64,000 bases of DNA from Gracilimonas sp034520725 (lineage in GTDB: Bacteria > Bacteroidota > Rhodothermia > Balneolales > Balneolaceae): contig JAXHNH010000015.1 in the NCBI GenBank assembly GCA_034520725.1, positions 62,001 through 126,000 on the forward strand, written 5' to 3'. Each line of letters begins with the position of its first letter. Position 1 is the stretch's first letter. The translations under genes and the position numbers were made by a program. The notes under the pieces are model-generated. The model ran no database searches, was not told the origin of the DNA, and was given only the letters and a program-made list of their open reading frames with translations. Shown here piece after piece: positions 35,924-46,430 of the stretch.

Positions 35924-36128
35924 TCTATGATGAGTGTATACTTTAAAACTAACTATATTGGTTGTCATCCAGAGCGCTTATGAGGCTAAAACAGAGCTTT
36001 GTGATGATCGCGAAGGATCTAAATGCATATCTTGAGTCACTGTAGTTTTATGATCATTTTACTGAATTCATTATACATAATGTTTTAGAGCAAGTTAATA
36101 CCTACTTTTAAGGGTAGAAAAAGAGTAT

Positions 36129-38359
36129 ATGAGCCGAGTTGCTTCCATCGATAAATATGACCTTGAGGGCTATATCCCGGATAAAGTTCAGGCAGACGAT
36201 CTGCAGAACCTGTTAGAGGTATGCCGTGAGCACATTCAGAATGTTGATGAGGAGGCGATCACCAAGGCGTTCAAGCTTTGTTACCTTTCCCATAAAGAAA
36301 CAACGCGTGCTTCGGGGGAACCGTACTATTTCCATCCGGTGGAAGTGGCTAAGATCGTTGCCAGTGAGATCAATATTGATGATGTCTCGGTCATAGCTTC
36401 TCTGCTACATGATACCGTGGAAGACACCGACGTGAACCTGGATGATATCCGCTATTGGTTCGGGGAAGAGGTGGCGGTCATTATTGACGGGGTGACAAAG
36501 ATAACAGGGGTATTCAAGAGCCGCGACAGCAAGCAGGCCGAAGCCTTTATGAAGCTGCTGCTTACGATGGCTGAGGATATTCGCGTGGTGCTCATCAAAT
36601 TTGCAGATCGCCTGCATAACATGCGGACCATTCAGCATCTGAAGCGGGAGAAACAGGTTAAGATCGCTTCAGAGACGATGGACTTATATGCTCCACTGGC
36701 TCACCGTTTTGGGTTATTCCGGATCAAGAATGAATTAGAGGATCTCTGTTTTAAGACTATCGATCCGACTTCCTATAAATTCGTAGCTCGAAAGCTTCGG
36801 GAGAAAAAGAGGACAGGGAAGAATTCATCAATGAGTTCATGGAGCCGATCAAGAATGAGCTCGGTAAGATGAAATTGAATTTCGAGATCAAAGGTCGGCC
36901 TAAGCATATCTTTTCGATCTACCGGAAGATGCAGCGACAGCAGAAACCTTTCGAGGAGATATACGACCTGTTTGCCATCCGGATCATACTTGAAGATCCA
37001 CATACCAAGGAAGACTGCTGGAGAGTGTATTCCATCATCACGGACTGGTACACTCCGATCCCCGAACGTTTCCGGGATTTTATTTCGGTTCCCAAGGCTA
37101 ACGGATATCAGTCACTGCACACCACGGTGATCACCAATAAAGGACGTAAGGTTGAAGTACAGATCCGGACCCGCCGCATGGATGATATTGCCGAAAAAGG
37201 TCTGGCTGCGCACTGGAAATATAAGGAAGGCGCTCAGCAGGGCTCCGATACCCTTGATAAATTTGTGAGTTGGGTTCGGGATGTGCTTGATAATCCACGT
37301 CCGGATGCGGCTACAGATTTCGTGAAGGACTTTCAGCTGAACCTGTATAAAGATGAGATCTATGTGTTCACCCCGAATGGGGAATTGAAGACCCTGCCCA
37401 GAAATGCGACACCCATTGACTTTGCTTTTGAGATCCACAGCGAGATCGGGGAGCGGGCCATGGCAGCCAAAGTAAATGGTAAGATGGTGCCCCTTCGGCA
37501 GAAATTGCATAATGGGGATCAGGTTGAGATCATCACGAGTAATAAGATCAACCTGAATCCCGATTGGATAGATGATGTGGTGACGCACAAGGCGAAGTCA
37601 CGAATCCGTCAGTTCATCAAGCAGAAGCAGCGAAAAGTATCGGAGGAAGGGCGTGAGATCTGGGATAAGCGATCCAAAAAAGGCAGTATTGAGATCTCTG
37701 AGCAGGAACTGAATAAATTTACCAAGCGATTCAATTATGAATCTACGCAGGACCTTTTCTTTGATATCGGGTCCGGTGTGTTTGATGTCAATGATCTGTT
37801 CAAAGCCGTTAAGAAATACAAGAGCACTGGTCGTTATGATGATTCTGAGGCTGAAGATTCCGAAAGCAAGCAGGTCACAGAGAATGAAATTCAGGATAAA
37901 TACCTGAGTGAGGCTCGTTCTTATGGTGACGGAAAATCATTGTACATCAATGGTGAACTGAGCAATATCAAATACTCCTATGCCAACTGCTGTAACCCCA
38001 TTCCAGGGGATGATGTGATCGGTTTCATTAGTCGTACCGGTGATATCAAGATCCACCGCGCGATGTGTAATAATGCTCAGCATTTGCTTAAGACGGAGGC
38101 GGAACGCATTGTGGATGTGAGCTGGGCCAAGAACCTGGACACTAAATTTCTGGGTGCGATCAAGGTCATTGGGGGCGATCGCGTGGGTATGATCAACGAC
38201 ATTACGGATGTGTTGTCGAAGTCGCTTGAGACGAATATGAAGAGCATCAATGTAAACAGTGACAGCGGGATGTTCGAGGGGATCATTACCTTATATGTGG
38301 ATGGCATCGACCACCTGGAGCGCATCATGAAGCGCCTGGAAAAGATCAGAGGGTGTTAA
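36129..38359 (+). CDS. rel: Bifunctional (p)ppGpp synthetase/hydrolase Rel/SpoT, one frameshift
   Basis: A ~743-residue stringent-response enzyme. The N-terminal HD hydrolase domain shows YYFHPVEVAKIV and ASLLHDTVEDTDV; the synthetase domain FRDFISVPKANGYQSLHTT; then the TGS domain YVFTPNGELKTLPRNATP, the conserved-Cys domain SYANCCNPIPGDDVIGF and a C-terminal ACT domain. A frame slip near 36805 (inside GAGAAAAAGAGGAC) separates the HD domain from the rest; the net change is one base lost or two gained. An intact HD motif suggests both synthesis and hydrolysis of (p)ppGpp. Confidence 0.93.
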
Positions 38360-39012
38360 AAATGTACTGCGGTATGAGTAATAATTGAACATCCAACATC
38401 CCCACTCAACATTCAACACTCAAGGTTGAAGTGTGTTAGTGTTAAATTTGGGAACCCTCTAAAGCCCGGTCAATGTGAGGCGCCCGGAGGTATAATGTTG
38501 ATTTGGTAAGATAAACAACGAAGCAATCTCCCTAAGGCGACATCCCAAACACGACAAAACGTCCTCCTGAGTGCTCGAAGGATCTTGCCTATTCATAGCT
38601 GGTAGCCCGTATCTTCGGACCTCATCTGTCTTCTCCTTCTACAAGGAGAAGGACGCCTTTTATAGTTTGAAAGTATTTAGCACTGCACAGTCTATAGTTA
38701 ATGTCTGGTTTTTGAACCGGGATTTTCAGGATTTCTATTAAGTTAAAAGTTGAGTGTTCAATGTTCCTTGTTGGATGTTCACCCCCTCGGTCCACGGTCG
38801 CCCGTCAAAACCCCAAACCGAATAACACTGTTAACCTAAGCTTATAGTTTATAATGCAGTTAAGGTAGATTTTTATATAACTTATCTTTACAATGGATAA
38901 TATTTATTCGTTTTAGCTAAAAAGTACTAACAAAAGTGCAGATGCTAATAATTGGAAGGACACCAGAAACATTGCGAACGACAAGGTTAGCAAATAACTA
39001 AATAATAATACT
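38360..39012. repeat. 653-base gap made of miniature repeats
   Basis: The CAACATCCCCACTCAACATTC-type segment at about 38385-38424 and the inverse-complementary segment at about 38747-38782 form an imperfect ~35-bp inverted repeat around ~320 bases. Inside are GACGAAGCAATCTCC (shared with 42300s and 42450s) and the hairpin TTCTCCTTCTACAAGGAGAA (38631-38650). The last ~150 bases before 39013 are A+T rich and probably hold the HU promoter. No gene seen. Confidence 0.6.
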
Positions 39013-39384
39013 ATGATGACATACACGAAACGAGATGTTGTGCGTCGGGTGGCAGAATCAATGGATGAACCTATGATTCAGGCAGAACCATGGGTAGATG
39101 CCGTAATTGTAGCTTTAAGAGAGATCATGATGTCGGCAGATACAGAGTGCCGTATCGAAATACGTGATTTTGGAGTATTTGAAGTGAAAGAAACAAAGGC
39201 AAAACCCAAGGCTCGTAATCCAAAAACGAATGAAGTTATCTATGTTCCCGCGCACCGTAAAACACACTTTAAGCCAAGTAAATTGATGAAGAAGTTTTTG
39301 CGCCAGCCTTTAGAAGACGTAAAAAGGCAAAAAAATAAGGACTATCGATTCTTTGCAGGATTATGCTCGCCTTATAGGAATTGA
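39013..39384 (+). CDS. HU/IHF-family DNA-binding protein
   Basis: A 123-residue DNABII protein: N-terminal TKRDVVRRVAESMDEP, RDFGVFEVKETKAKPKARNP with the DNA-intercalating arm, and FKPSKLMKKFL. It bends DNA as a nucleoid protein. The tail after ~residue 107 overlaps the start of ruvX in another frame and may be affected by the indels common here; the true stop could be slightly earlier. Confidence 0.9.
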   Translation: MMTYTKRDVVRRVAESMDEPMIQAEPWVDAVIVALREIMMSADTECRIEIRDFGVFEVKETKAKPKARNPKTNEVIYVPAHRKTHFKPSKLMKKFLRQPLEDVKRQKNKDYRFFAGLCSPYRN

Positions 39385-39780
39385 TGTTGGTAAAAAGCGA
39401 GTAGGAATTGCTCAAACCGATCTGTTGCAAACTATTGCGAACCCGGTTGGAACATTTTCACCTGAGAATGTATTTACAGAGATCGAGGAATATCATTGAT
39501 CACGCCCCTGTAGAAAAATTTGTGATAGGCTGGCCTTTATCTCCTGGCGGAGAGGAAGGTTCAGCCACGCAAATGGTTGATAAATTTATCAGGAAGCTTC
39601 AAAATAATATTTCCTGATATTGAAATTAGTTAAAGTTGATGAACGTTACACCTCAACCCAGTGCCCGTGATACTTATGATAGAAGCCGGTGTGCCTAAAA
39701 AGAAACGGCAAGAAAAGGGACGCGTTGACCGAATTGCTGCAGCTATTATTTTGCAAAATTACTTAGATACCAATACATAA
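39353..39780 (+). CDS. ruvX: Putative pre-16S rRNA nuclease / Holliday junction resolvase YqgF family, five frameshifts
   Basis: Fragments in successive frames spell a complete RuvX/YqgF: LIGIDVGKKRVGIAQTD, then FVIGWPLSPGGEEGSATQMV, KVDERYTS, and KGRVDRIAAAIILQNYLD. Removing five extra single bases (near 39497, 39607, 39622, 39666 and 39680) gives 423 nt, exactly 140 codons plus stop. The start is uncertain; TTG 39353 is in frame, overlapping the HU gene end. RuvX-family proteins mature 16S rRNA. It lies directly before def. Confidence 0.75.
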
Positions 39781-39786
39781 TATATT

Positions 39787-40347
39787 ATGCCCATATTACC
39801 TATTGTAACCTATAATGACCCTGTTTTACTGAAAAAAGCAGAGGAGGTTGAAGAAGACAGCCCGGAACTGCAAACACTGATCGATAACATGCTGGAGACC
39901 ATGTATAATGCTGACGGTGTTGGCCTTGCCGCTCCACAGATCGGTCGCTCTCTAAAATTATTTGTGATGGACACCGATGCGATGATCGAGGAAGGGGAAG
40001 TTCCCTATGGACCTATGGTCATCATCAATCCGCTTATCCTTGAAAAACGTGGCAACAAAGTACCGTTGGAGGAAGGATGCCTGAGTATTCCAGATGTTAA
40101 TGATAAAGTTTTCGGACCCGAATCAGTTGTGATCGAATTCTTTGACAGGGAATTCAATAAGCATCGACTGGAAGCAAATGGCTGGACCTCCCGCGTTATA
40201 CAGCATGAGTATGATCATCTGGAGGGAACCCTCTTCATAGATTACCTGAGCACATTCAAAAAACGTCTTCACAAAAAAGAGCTTGAAGAGATCGATTCCG
40301 GAAATAAAAAAGTGAAATATCCCGTAGTTCCGAAACGAGAAGATTAG
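39787..40347 (+). CDS. def: Peptide deformylase
   Basis: A 186-residue deformylase with all three motifs: GVGLAAPQIG, EEGCLSIP and QHEYDHLEG, which bind the catalytic metal through Cys and two His. It removes the formyl group from nascent proteins. It is four bases upstream of fmt, the enzyme that adds that formyl group, a common pairing. Intact frame. Confidence 0.96.
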   Translation: MPILPIVTYNDPVLLKKAEEVEEDSPELQTLIDNMLETMYNADGVGLAAPQIGRSLKLFVMDTDAMIEEGEVPYGPMVIINPLILEKRGNKVPLEEGCLSIPDVNDKVFGPESVVIEFFDREFNKHRLEANGWTSRVIQHEYDHLEGTLFIDYLSTFKKRLHKKELEEIDSGNKKVKYPVVPKRED

Positions 40348-40351
40348 ACCA

Positions 40352-41271
40352 ATGGATATCGTGTTTATGGGATCACCGGAATTTGCGATCCCAAGTTTAG
40401 AAAAGATACATCAGTCCGAAAATCATACCGTTAAAGCCGTGGTCAGCAATATTGACAAGCGCCAGGGGGCGCGGCTTCAAAGACGTCACCAACACCCGTC
40501 AAAGCGAGGGCCCTTGAATTGGGTATTCCCGTTATTGAGGTCAGTGATCTGCATTCCCCTGAGTTTGCTGAAGAGCTGAAAGCATTGGAAGCCGACCTCT
40601 TCGTTGTAGTGGCTTTCCGAATCCTTCCGGTTTCAGTACTTGAAATACCTAAGATCGGCTCCGTGAATCTACATGCCTCACTTCTCCCGAAATTCAGAGG
40701 AGCGGCACCCATCCATTGGGCCATCATGTCGGGTGAGAAGGAAACCGGATGTACAATCTTTTTTCTGGATGAAAAAGTGGATACGGGTAATATCCTGCTT
40801 CAGGAAAAAACAGGCATTAAACCGAATGAAACCACGGGTGAATTATATGGCAGACTTCGGGACATGGGGAGTGAGCTGGTTATAGAAGCGCTCGACCTGA
40901 TCGATTCGGGAAAGTATGAGTTGAAGCCTCAGGATGATAAGAAAGCAAGTCCTGCTCCAAAACTTTTTAAAGACGATTGTCATGTTGATTTCAATACACC
41001 TGCCGGTGAAGTGCATAATAAGATCAGGGGACTGAGTCCTTTTCCGACCGCATGGGCTTTTTTGGACGGAGAGAAGTTCAATATGTATGCATCTGAGGTG
41101 GGTCCTGATATAGACCTGAAACCGGGTGAACTTATGGAGTACGATGAGAAACTATTAGCCGGATGTAAATCCGGAACGGTGGTTTTGAAAGAAGTTCAGC
41201 TACCCGGCACAAAACGAATGACCAGTAAGGAGTTCATTCATGGGCATTCGGCTGAGGGGATACTATATTAG
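40352..41271 (+). CDS. fmt: Methionyl-tRNA formyltransferase, two frameshifts
   Basis: N-terminal VFMGSPEFAIPSLEKI, then a broken stretch at 40465-40485 (one extra G in a G-run and one in CAAAGACG), then the formyltransferase signature LHASLLPKFRGAAPIHWAI and the C-terminal OB-like domain (DFNTPAGEVHNKIRGLSPFP). Correcting two bases gives 306 codons. It formylates initiator Met-tRNA using 10-formyl-THF. Follows def by four bases. Confidence 0.93.
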
Positions 41272-41582
41272 TTTTGAGTGTTGAGTTTCGAATGGGGATA
41301 TGACCGAAGACCGTGGACGGATGACCGAGTTTTTTTAGTTTGGTTGCCCACTTATGCCTGATTAGTAATATCCAGCAACAGAGAGTCTCCCCTTGAGGGG
41401 AGAGGGCATATCAGCTTGCTGATGTGACCGAGGGGTGTTCGTAGGCTTATACAGAGTTACTTAGTTAATTCATCGCATTTATCGGAGTAAGTTTAAAAAA
41501 TTTATTGAAGAATTAGTTTGAGAATATACGTACCGTTTTTTATCATCACGCCAACTATAACGGTAAAATCACATTTAGCATC
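41272..41582. repeat. Gap with a two-hairpin miniature repeat (41386-41438)
   Basis: TCTCCCCTTGAGGGGAGA, then ATCAGCTTGCTGAT, then GAGGGGTGT: the same ordered architecture as the right half of the DUF559-associated repeats. The first 50 bases hold TTTTGAGTGTTGAGTTT words like those flanking the four-helix genes. The rest, before the ankyrin gene, shows nothing. Confidence 0.55.
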
Positions 41583-42278
41583 ATGGAGCAACCAGCATTA
41601 TTAGAAGCTGCAAAAGCAGGAGATCTTGAAGAGATAAAGAAGCTTCTTAAAGGCAAAACAGAGATCAATGAAACGAATAAAAGCGGAGCTTCTGCTCTGA
41701 TCGTTGCTTCAGAGAAGGATCATACCGATGTGGTCAAATATCTGGTTTCAGAAGGAGCGGACCTTAATATTACTACCAAAATGGGAGGGACCGCCCTGAA
41801 CAGAGCTGCTGAGAATGGTAATGTTGAGCTGATCAAACTTTTTGTAGATAAAGGAGTTGAGATCGGTGACCTGGCTCTGATAGCCGCAGCCCGCACCGGG
41901 AATTTAGAGGCTGTGAAACAATTGGTAGATGCCGGTGCTGATGTAGATGCTCAGCAAAGATGGGGGCATACCGCCCTTATGGTTGCCGCCAAAGCCGGAA
42001 ATACTGACGTGATAAAATATTTGATAGATCAGGGTGCCAATGTAAAACTCCGGGATAAAAACGGGGATACGGCGATGCTCGTCGCTTTGGATAATGAGCA
42101 GGAAGATATTGCCCTGATCCTGAAACGGGCAGGGGCGAAACCCGAGACCAAGCCTAAAAAAGAAGTGGTTCCTATTTCTGAGGATGACGAGGACGACGAT
42201 GATATGGAAGATACCCCTGATGTTGATGAACTCGTTGATGAAGATGAAGCCCCCGATGATGTTGACCTGGATGAATGA
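41583..42278 (+). CDS. Ankyrin-repeat protein with acidic tail
   Basis: A 231-residue protein of about five ankyrin repeats (consensus visible in GASALIVASEKDHTDVVKYL, RWGHTALMVAAKAGNTDVI) followed by a strongly acidic C-terminus (EDDEDDDDMEDTPDVDEL). No signal peptide, so cytoplasmic; it mediates protein contacts, partner unknown. Flanked on both sides by miniature repeats. Confidence 0.9.
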   Translation: MEQPALLEAAKAGDLEEIKKLLKGKTEINETNKSGASALIVASEKDHTDVVKYLVSEGADLNITTKMGGTALNRAAENGNVELIKLFVDKGVEIGDLALIAAARTGNLEAVKQLVDAGADVDAQQRWGHTALMVAAKAGNTDVIKYLIDQGANVKLRDKNGDTAMLVALDNEQEDIALILKRAGAKPETKPKKEVVPISEDDEDDDDMEDTPDVDELVDEDEAPDDVDLDE

Positions 42279-42615
42279 GCCGGGGTTTGTTGTGGTAGCA
42301 AGTTGAACGACGAAGCAACCTCCCAAGAAGGTCAGGCAGATTGCCGCGGGTTGTGTTCACGTTGTTCACAGCAACCCTCGCAAAGACCCTGCCTTTACTA
42401 CGAGTCATTGCGAGGAGGCAGTGATGTATAAAATTGGGGTAGCATGTTGAACGACGAAGCAATCTCTTGATAGCCACCTCCCAACTAAGTCAGGCAGATT
42501 GCCACGGTATTTGCTTCGCGGAAGGCCTCGCAATGACCCTGCCTTTATTAAAGAATAAAAGCCCTGCATATTTTCATATACAGGGCTTTGATAATTTTTA
42601 AATCGAAACTCTCAG
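42279..42615. repeat. Two direct copies of a ~110-bp repeat plus a terminator
   Basis: About 42296-42405 and 42448-42548 share GTTGAACGACGAAGCAAYCTC, GTCAGGCAGATTGCC and TCGCAA(A/T)GACCCTGCCTTTA. The first motif is also found at about 38515. Between the two lies CATTGCGAGGAGGCAG. At 42556-42588 is the hairpin AGCCCTG / CAGGGCT, which, read on the minus strand with its T-run, terminates pruA. Confidence 0.6.
42556..42588 (-). terminator. Terminator of pruA
   Basis: Stem AGCCCTG/CAGGGCT with an A+T-rich loop extending the stem; on the minus strand it is followed by TTTTATTCTTT. It lies 28 bases past the pruA stop. Confidence 0.75.
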
Positions 42616-44236
42616 TTACTTGTTAGAGAATTCGAATTTTTGAAGGTCATAATCCACGCTATCCTTTGGACGGAGAGTCGTTGACTTCGGCTCAAGGAAA
42701 TACTTGAGATAATCACGAACCGCCGGCTTTGGCATCGGTTCCGCTCAATTTGAAGCCTCCGAATGGTTGTGCTCCTACAAGGGCCCCGGTACATTTTCTG
42801 TTGATGTACAGGTTACCGACTCTGAATTCTCTCAGGGCACGATCCAGTTTCTTAGGATCGTTTGAGAAGTAAGCACCGGTCAGGGCGTAATCCACGCCGT
42901 TTGCTATACGCAGGGCGTCATCGGTATCCTCGGCTTTGATGAATGCTGTAACCGGGCCAAAGATCTCTTCTTGTGCAATACGGGCATTTTCATCAATATC
43001 AGCAAAAACAGTCGGCTCGATATAGTAACCTTCCTCTTCTGTTTCAGCCATTTTACCGCCTGCCATCAAGTCGGCCTTCTTCTTTCCCGATCTCGATGTA
43101 GCTCATGATCTTGTCCACGGCTTTTTTGTTGATAACGGGTCCGGAAATATTATTGTCTTTTGGATTGCCAACATTTAGTGCCTTTGGCTTTCTTCAGTCA
43201 CTTTTTCAAGCAATTCATCATAGATAGCCTGATGAGCAACTACACGGGAGCCGGCAGAGCATTTTTGTCCCTGGAACCCGAAAGCTCCCTTGATGATCTC
43301 ATCTGCTGCTGCGTCGATATCTGCATCTTCATCCACAACCGTTGCATTCTTGCCACCGAGCTCGCAAACCATACGCTTGAGGAATGTCTGTCCTTCTGCA
43401 ACTTCAGCTGCTATCTTATTGAGGTGAAGGCCCACTCCTTTGGATCCGGTAAAAGATATGAAACGTGTCTTTGGATTCTTGGCGAGATTCTCACCAACTT
43501 CAATATCTCCACCGGTCACGTAATTGAATACACCGGCAGGCAGTCCCGCTTCATCGAGTATCTCAGCCAGAAGATGTCCCATTTTGGGAGTATCCGGGGC
43601 AGGCTTGGCAACAACGGTGTTTCCTACAGCAATTGGGGCAATAGCCATTCCCACGAAGATCGCAAACGGGAAGTTCCATGGTGAGATGGATACTCCGGCA
43701 CCGATCGGCATGTAGATCGTGCGGTTATGATCGCCCCAGGTTTCTTCGAGTACGTCCATTCCGTCATCAATGCGAAGGGCTTCATGTGCGTAGTACTCGA
43801 TAAAATCGATGGCTTCGCATGTGTCAGCGTCAGCTTCCAGGTAATTCTTGCCGGCTTCACTTACCATCCATGCGTTAATTTCGAGTCGCCGTCGTCGGGC
43901 AATATCGGCTGCTTTGAAAAGGTAGTCAGCACGTTTTTGAGCAGAAATATACTGCCAGTTCTCAAATGCATCCCATGCTTTATCCAACGCATCAAATGCC
44001 TGGTCTTTACTTGCCATCTGAAAAGTACCGATGGTCTCTGAAAGGTTACCGGGATTTATACTGACAAAAGTACCGGCATCTCCCTTTACGAATTCTCCGT
44101 TGATGTACAGGTCATATTCTTTGCCAAAGTTAGAACGGACTTCTTTAAGTGCGTCTTTTTGGGCTTTATCGTTTGTAGGATCTGAAAAATCCAGGTAGGT
44201 CTCATTTCGGAATTTCTTCAGTGTTTGGTCAGGCAT
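42616..44236 (-). CDS. pruA: L-glutamate gamma-semialdehyde (P5C) dehydrogenase, four frameshifts
   Basis: The N-terminal two thirds (44236-43175) are intact and carry SPWNFPFAIFVGMAIAP, CELGGKNATVVDEDADID and the catalytic Cys in GQKCSAGSRVV. Further pieces in other frames give ISGPVINKKAVDKIMSYIE, the EEIFGPVTAF block and the end YLKYFLEPKS. Removing four single bases (two near 43180, one near 43065, one near 42720) makes 1617 nt, a whole number of codons. The enzyme oxidises glutamate semialdehyde to glutamate in proline breakdown. No proline dehydrogenase gene is adjacent. Confidence 0.92.
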
Positions 44237-44463
44237 AGCTGTTTAATTTTTGTTTTGTTTTATGATTATCACTGTAAGATACACAGAAAAGCGCTCCCAT
44301 TTCAAAGACCATATTTTATCTGTGTCTGTGTGAGGTAAAACATTGAAAATCGGGCGTTATAGTGGTATTTTCAGGGCAATTCATAAGAACTTTATAAGTG
44401 CTTTTTACATTGTAGTTATGTGAATGAAGAGCATTAATATTTAACATTAAACAAGGATTAAAT

Positions 44464-45466
44464 ATGTCAAAAATAAAAGTAGGAATTAACGGGTTTGGAC
44501 GAATAGGAAGAATGGTTGCTCGTTTTATCCTCGCGGAACATAAAGACACTATTGAGATTGTAGGTGTCAACGACCTCACAGATACCAAAACTCTGGCCCA
44601 CCTTTTCAAATATGACTCAGCTCAGGGTACATACCCCGGAGACGTTTCTGTAGATGGTGACACACTTACCATAGACGGACAAAGTTTTAAGGTTTCTGCC
44701 GAGAGAGATCCGGCTAATCTGAAGTGGAGCGAGCTTGGTGCAGAAGTAATTGTTGAATCAACAGGATTTTTCCGTGATGCAAAAAGTGCAGGAAAACATA
44801 TTGAAGCCGGTGCCAAGAAGGTAATTATATCAGCTCCTGCCTCAGGCGAAGGTGTGCAGACTGTTGTATTAGGCGTAAATGATGAAAAAATAGATAAAGA
44901 CGTTGAGATCTATTCTAATGCCAGTTGTACAACCAACTGTCTTGCACCAATGGCGAAAGTTCTGGACGATAAATTCGGAATGGTGAAAGGATTTATGACA
45001 ACTATTCACTCATATACCGGTGATCAGGCATTAGTTGACGGGCCCCACAAGGATCTTCGCAGAGCACGTGCTGCAGCGGTAAACATTGTACCTACAACTA
45101 CCGGTGCTGCCAAAGCTGTTGGGTTGGTACTTCCGCATCTTGATGGCAAGCTTGACGGTGGAGCTGTTCGGGTTCCTACTGTTACAGGGTCATTGACAGA
45201 TTTTACTGTTGTTCTTGAAAAAGAGACAACCGAAGAAGAAGTGAATGCTGCATTCAAAGCTGCTTCTGAGGGTCCTATGAAAGGAATTCTCGAGTATTCT
45301 GAGGAACCACTTGTTTCCAGTGATATCATCGGAAATCCTCACTCCAATATCTTTGATAGCCTGAGTACCAAAGTCAGACGGTAATCTTGTCAAGATCATT
45401 GGCTGGTATGATAATGAAGCAGGATACTCTGCTCGTACAGCCGATCTAATTGCAAAAGTCGTTTAA
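44464..45466 (+). CDS. gapA: Glyceraldehyde-3-phosphate dehydrogenase, one frameshift near the C-terminus
   Basis: NAD-binding INGFGRIGRMVARFIL, catalytic SNASCTTNCLAPMAKV, and TTIHSYTGDQALVDGPH mark type I GAPDH. At about 45372 an extra C (AAAGTCAGACGG) stops the frame; without it the expected end IIGWYDNEAGYSARTADLI follows to TAA 45464-45466, giving 334 codons. Glycolysis/gluconeogenesis in the cytoplasm. A strong terminator follows. Confidence 0.96.
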
Positions 45467-45493
45467 TTAGGTTCAGATAAGTTAAAATGATAT

Positions 45494-45528
45494 AAGCTCC
45501 TGCTCTCGAAGAGGGCAGGAGCTTTTTT
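45494..45528 (+). terminator. Rho-independent terminator after gapA
   Basis: Stem AGCTCCTGC / GCAGGAGCT with loop TCTCGAAGAGG and six T. Confidence 0.9.
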
Positions 45529-45581
45529 ATATCTGTTTACTTGTATAACTGGTCGTATCTCCTCACATTTCCTCAGGAGTA

Positions 45582-46381
45582 ACATCCCCCTGCAAATGAT
45601 CTGGCGAACCTTTACCGTCCCTCTTCAAAGAGGGAATTTCTCCTCAAAGAGATATGGAAGGTAATTAAGGGCTTGCAGTTTTATATTAACTTTCAAAGTT
45701 GAGTTAAGAGAATTCTCCCTTTGAAGGGAGACAGGTTGAGAGCCTCGGCTCGAAACCAGAGGGATGTGCGTGGGTAATTTAGGTCAAGAAAAAATCGGGA
45801 GTACACAATGCCGAATAAGATCCTTCCATATAACCGGAAACTGAAATATTTAGCACGGGAACTACCAAATAAAACAGTACACTGAGTGAGGTATTACTAT
45901 GGGAACAAATAAAGGGTAAGTCATTAGGTGTTGAGTTTCACAGACAGGTACCAATTCTGGATTACATCGTAGACTTTTACTGTCATGAGATATTGATGGC
46001 CATAGAAATAGATGGGGTTAGTCACGACTATCCAGAAAAGTTTACAGATGATAAAGTGCGTAGGAAAGAATAGAAGAATTAGGGGTGAGGTTTGTCAGAG
46101 TTAACGATGTAGAGGTGAAGAAAAACTTACCGAATGTTATGCTTTACTTAGATGATTTTGTCAGTCGATTAAAAGCAAGATGAGCATTTTGAACTGACTC
46201 ACATCCCCCTGTAAATGATCTGGCGATCATTTACGGTCCCTCTTCAAAGAGGGAATTTTCTTTAGCAAGTTTTTGGGTTATGTTTGATTTCTGGGTTTGA
46301 AATAAATTATAGACTATTTTAAGAAATTCTCCCTTTGAAGGGAGACAGCTTGTGAGCTTAAGCTCGAAAGCAGAGGGATGT
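45582..46381. mobile_element. Composite repeat element 1: two ~185-bp hairpin-rich repeats flanking a DUF559 gene
   Basis: Left repeat 45582-45767 and right repeat 46201-46381 are direct copies. Each is bounded by inverted ends ACATCCCCCTG / CAGAGGGATGT and contains ordered hairpins: CCCTCTTCAAAGAGGG, TCTCCCTTTGAAGGGAGA and GAGCYTMRGCTC; the right copy also starts with GTAAATGATC..GATCATTTAC. The DUF559 gene starts 40 bases after the left copy and ends 17 bases before the right copy. Total 800 bp. A second, 802-bp copy is at 48405-49206. Mobility is inferred from this duplication; no transposase is present. Confidence 0.7.
45808..46183 (+). pseudogene. DUF559 (PD-(D/E)XK nuclease-like) protein, copy 1, frameshifted
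   Basis: Begins MPNKILPYNRKLKYLAREL like the intact copy at 48622, then breaks near 45875 and again near 46070. Between the breaks the nuclease core is readable: YIVDFYCHEILMAIEIDG with the following SHDYPEKF. The end (YLDDFVSRLKAR) and TGA at 46181-46183 align with copy 2. Compared with copy 2 it has +2 bases at the first break and -1 at the second. It may be decayed or carry sequence errors. Confidence 0.8.
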
Positions 46382-46430
46382 GAGTGGTGTGACAAATAAA
46401 ACTGTATCAAATAAATATGAAGGAGACACT

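Noticed and set aside
45582..46381. Classical insertion sequence
   Set aside because: No transposase-like DDE or Y1/S protein is encoded; the only gene is DUF559.
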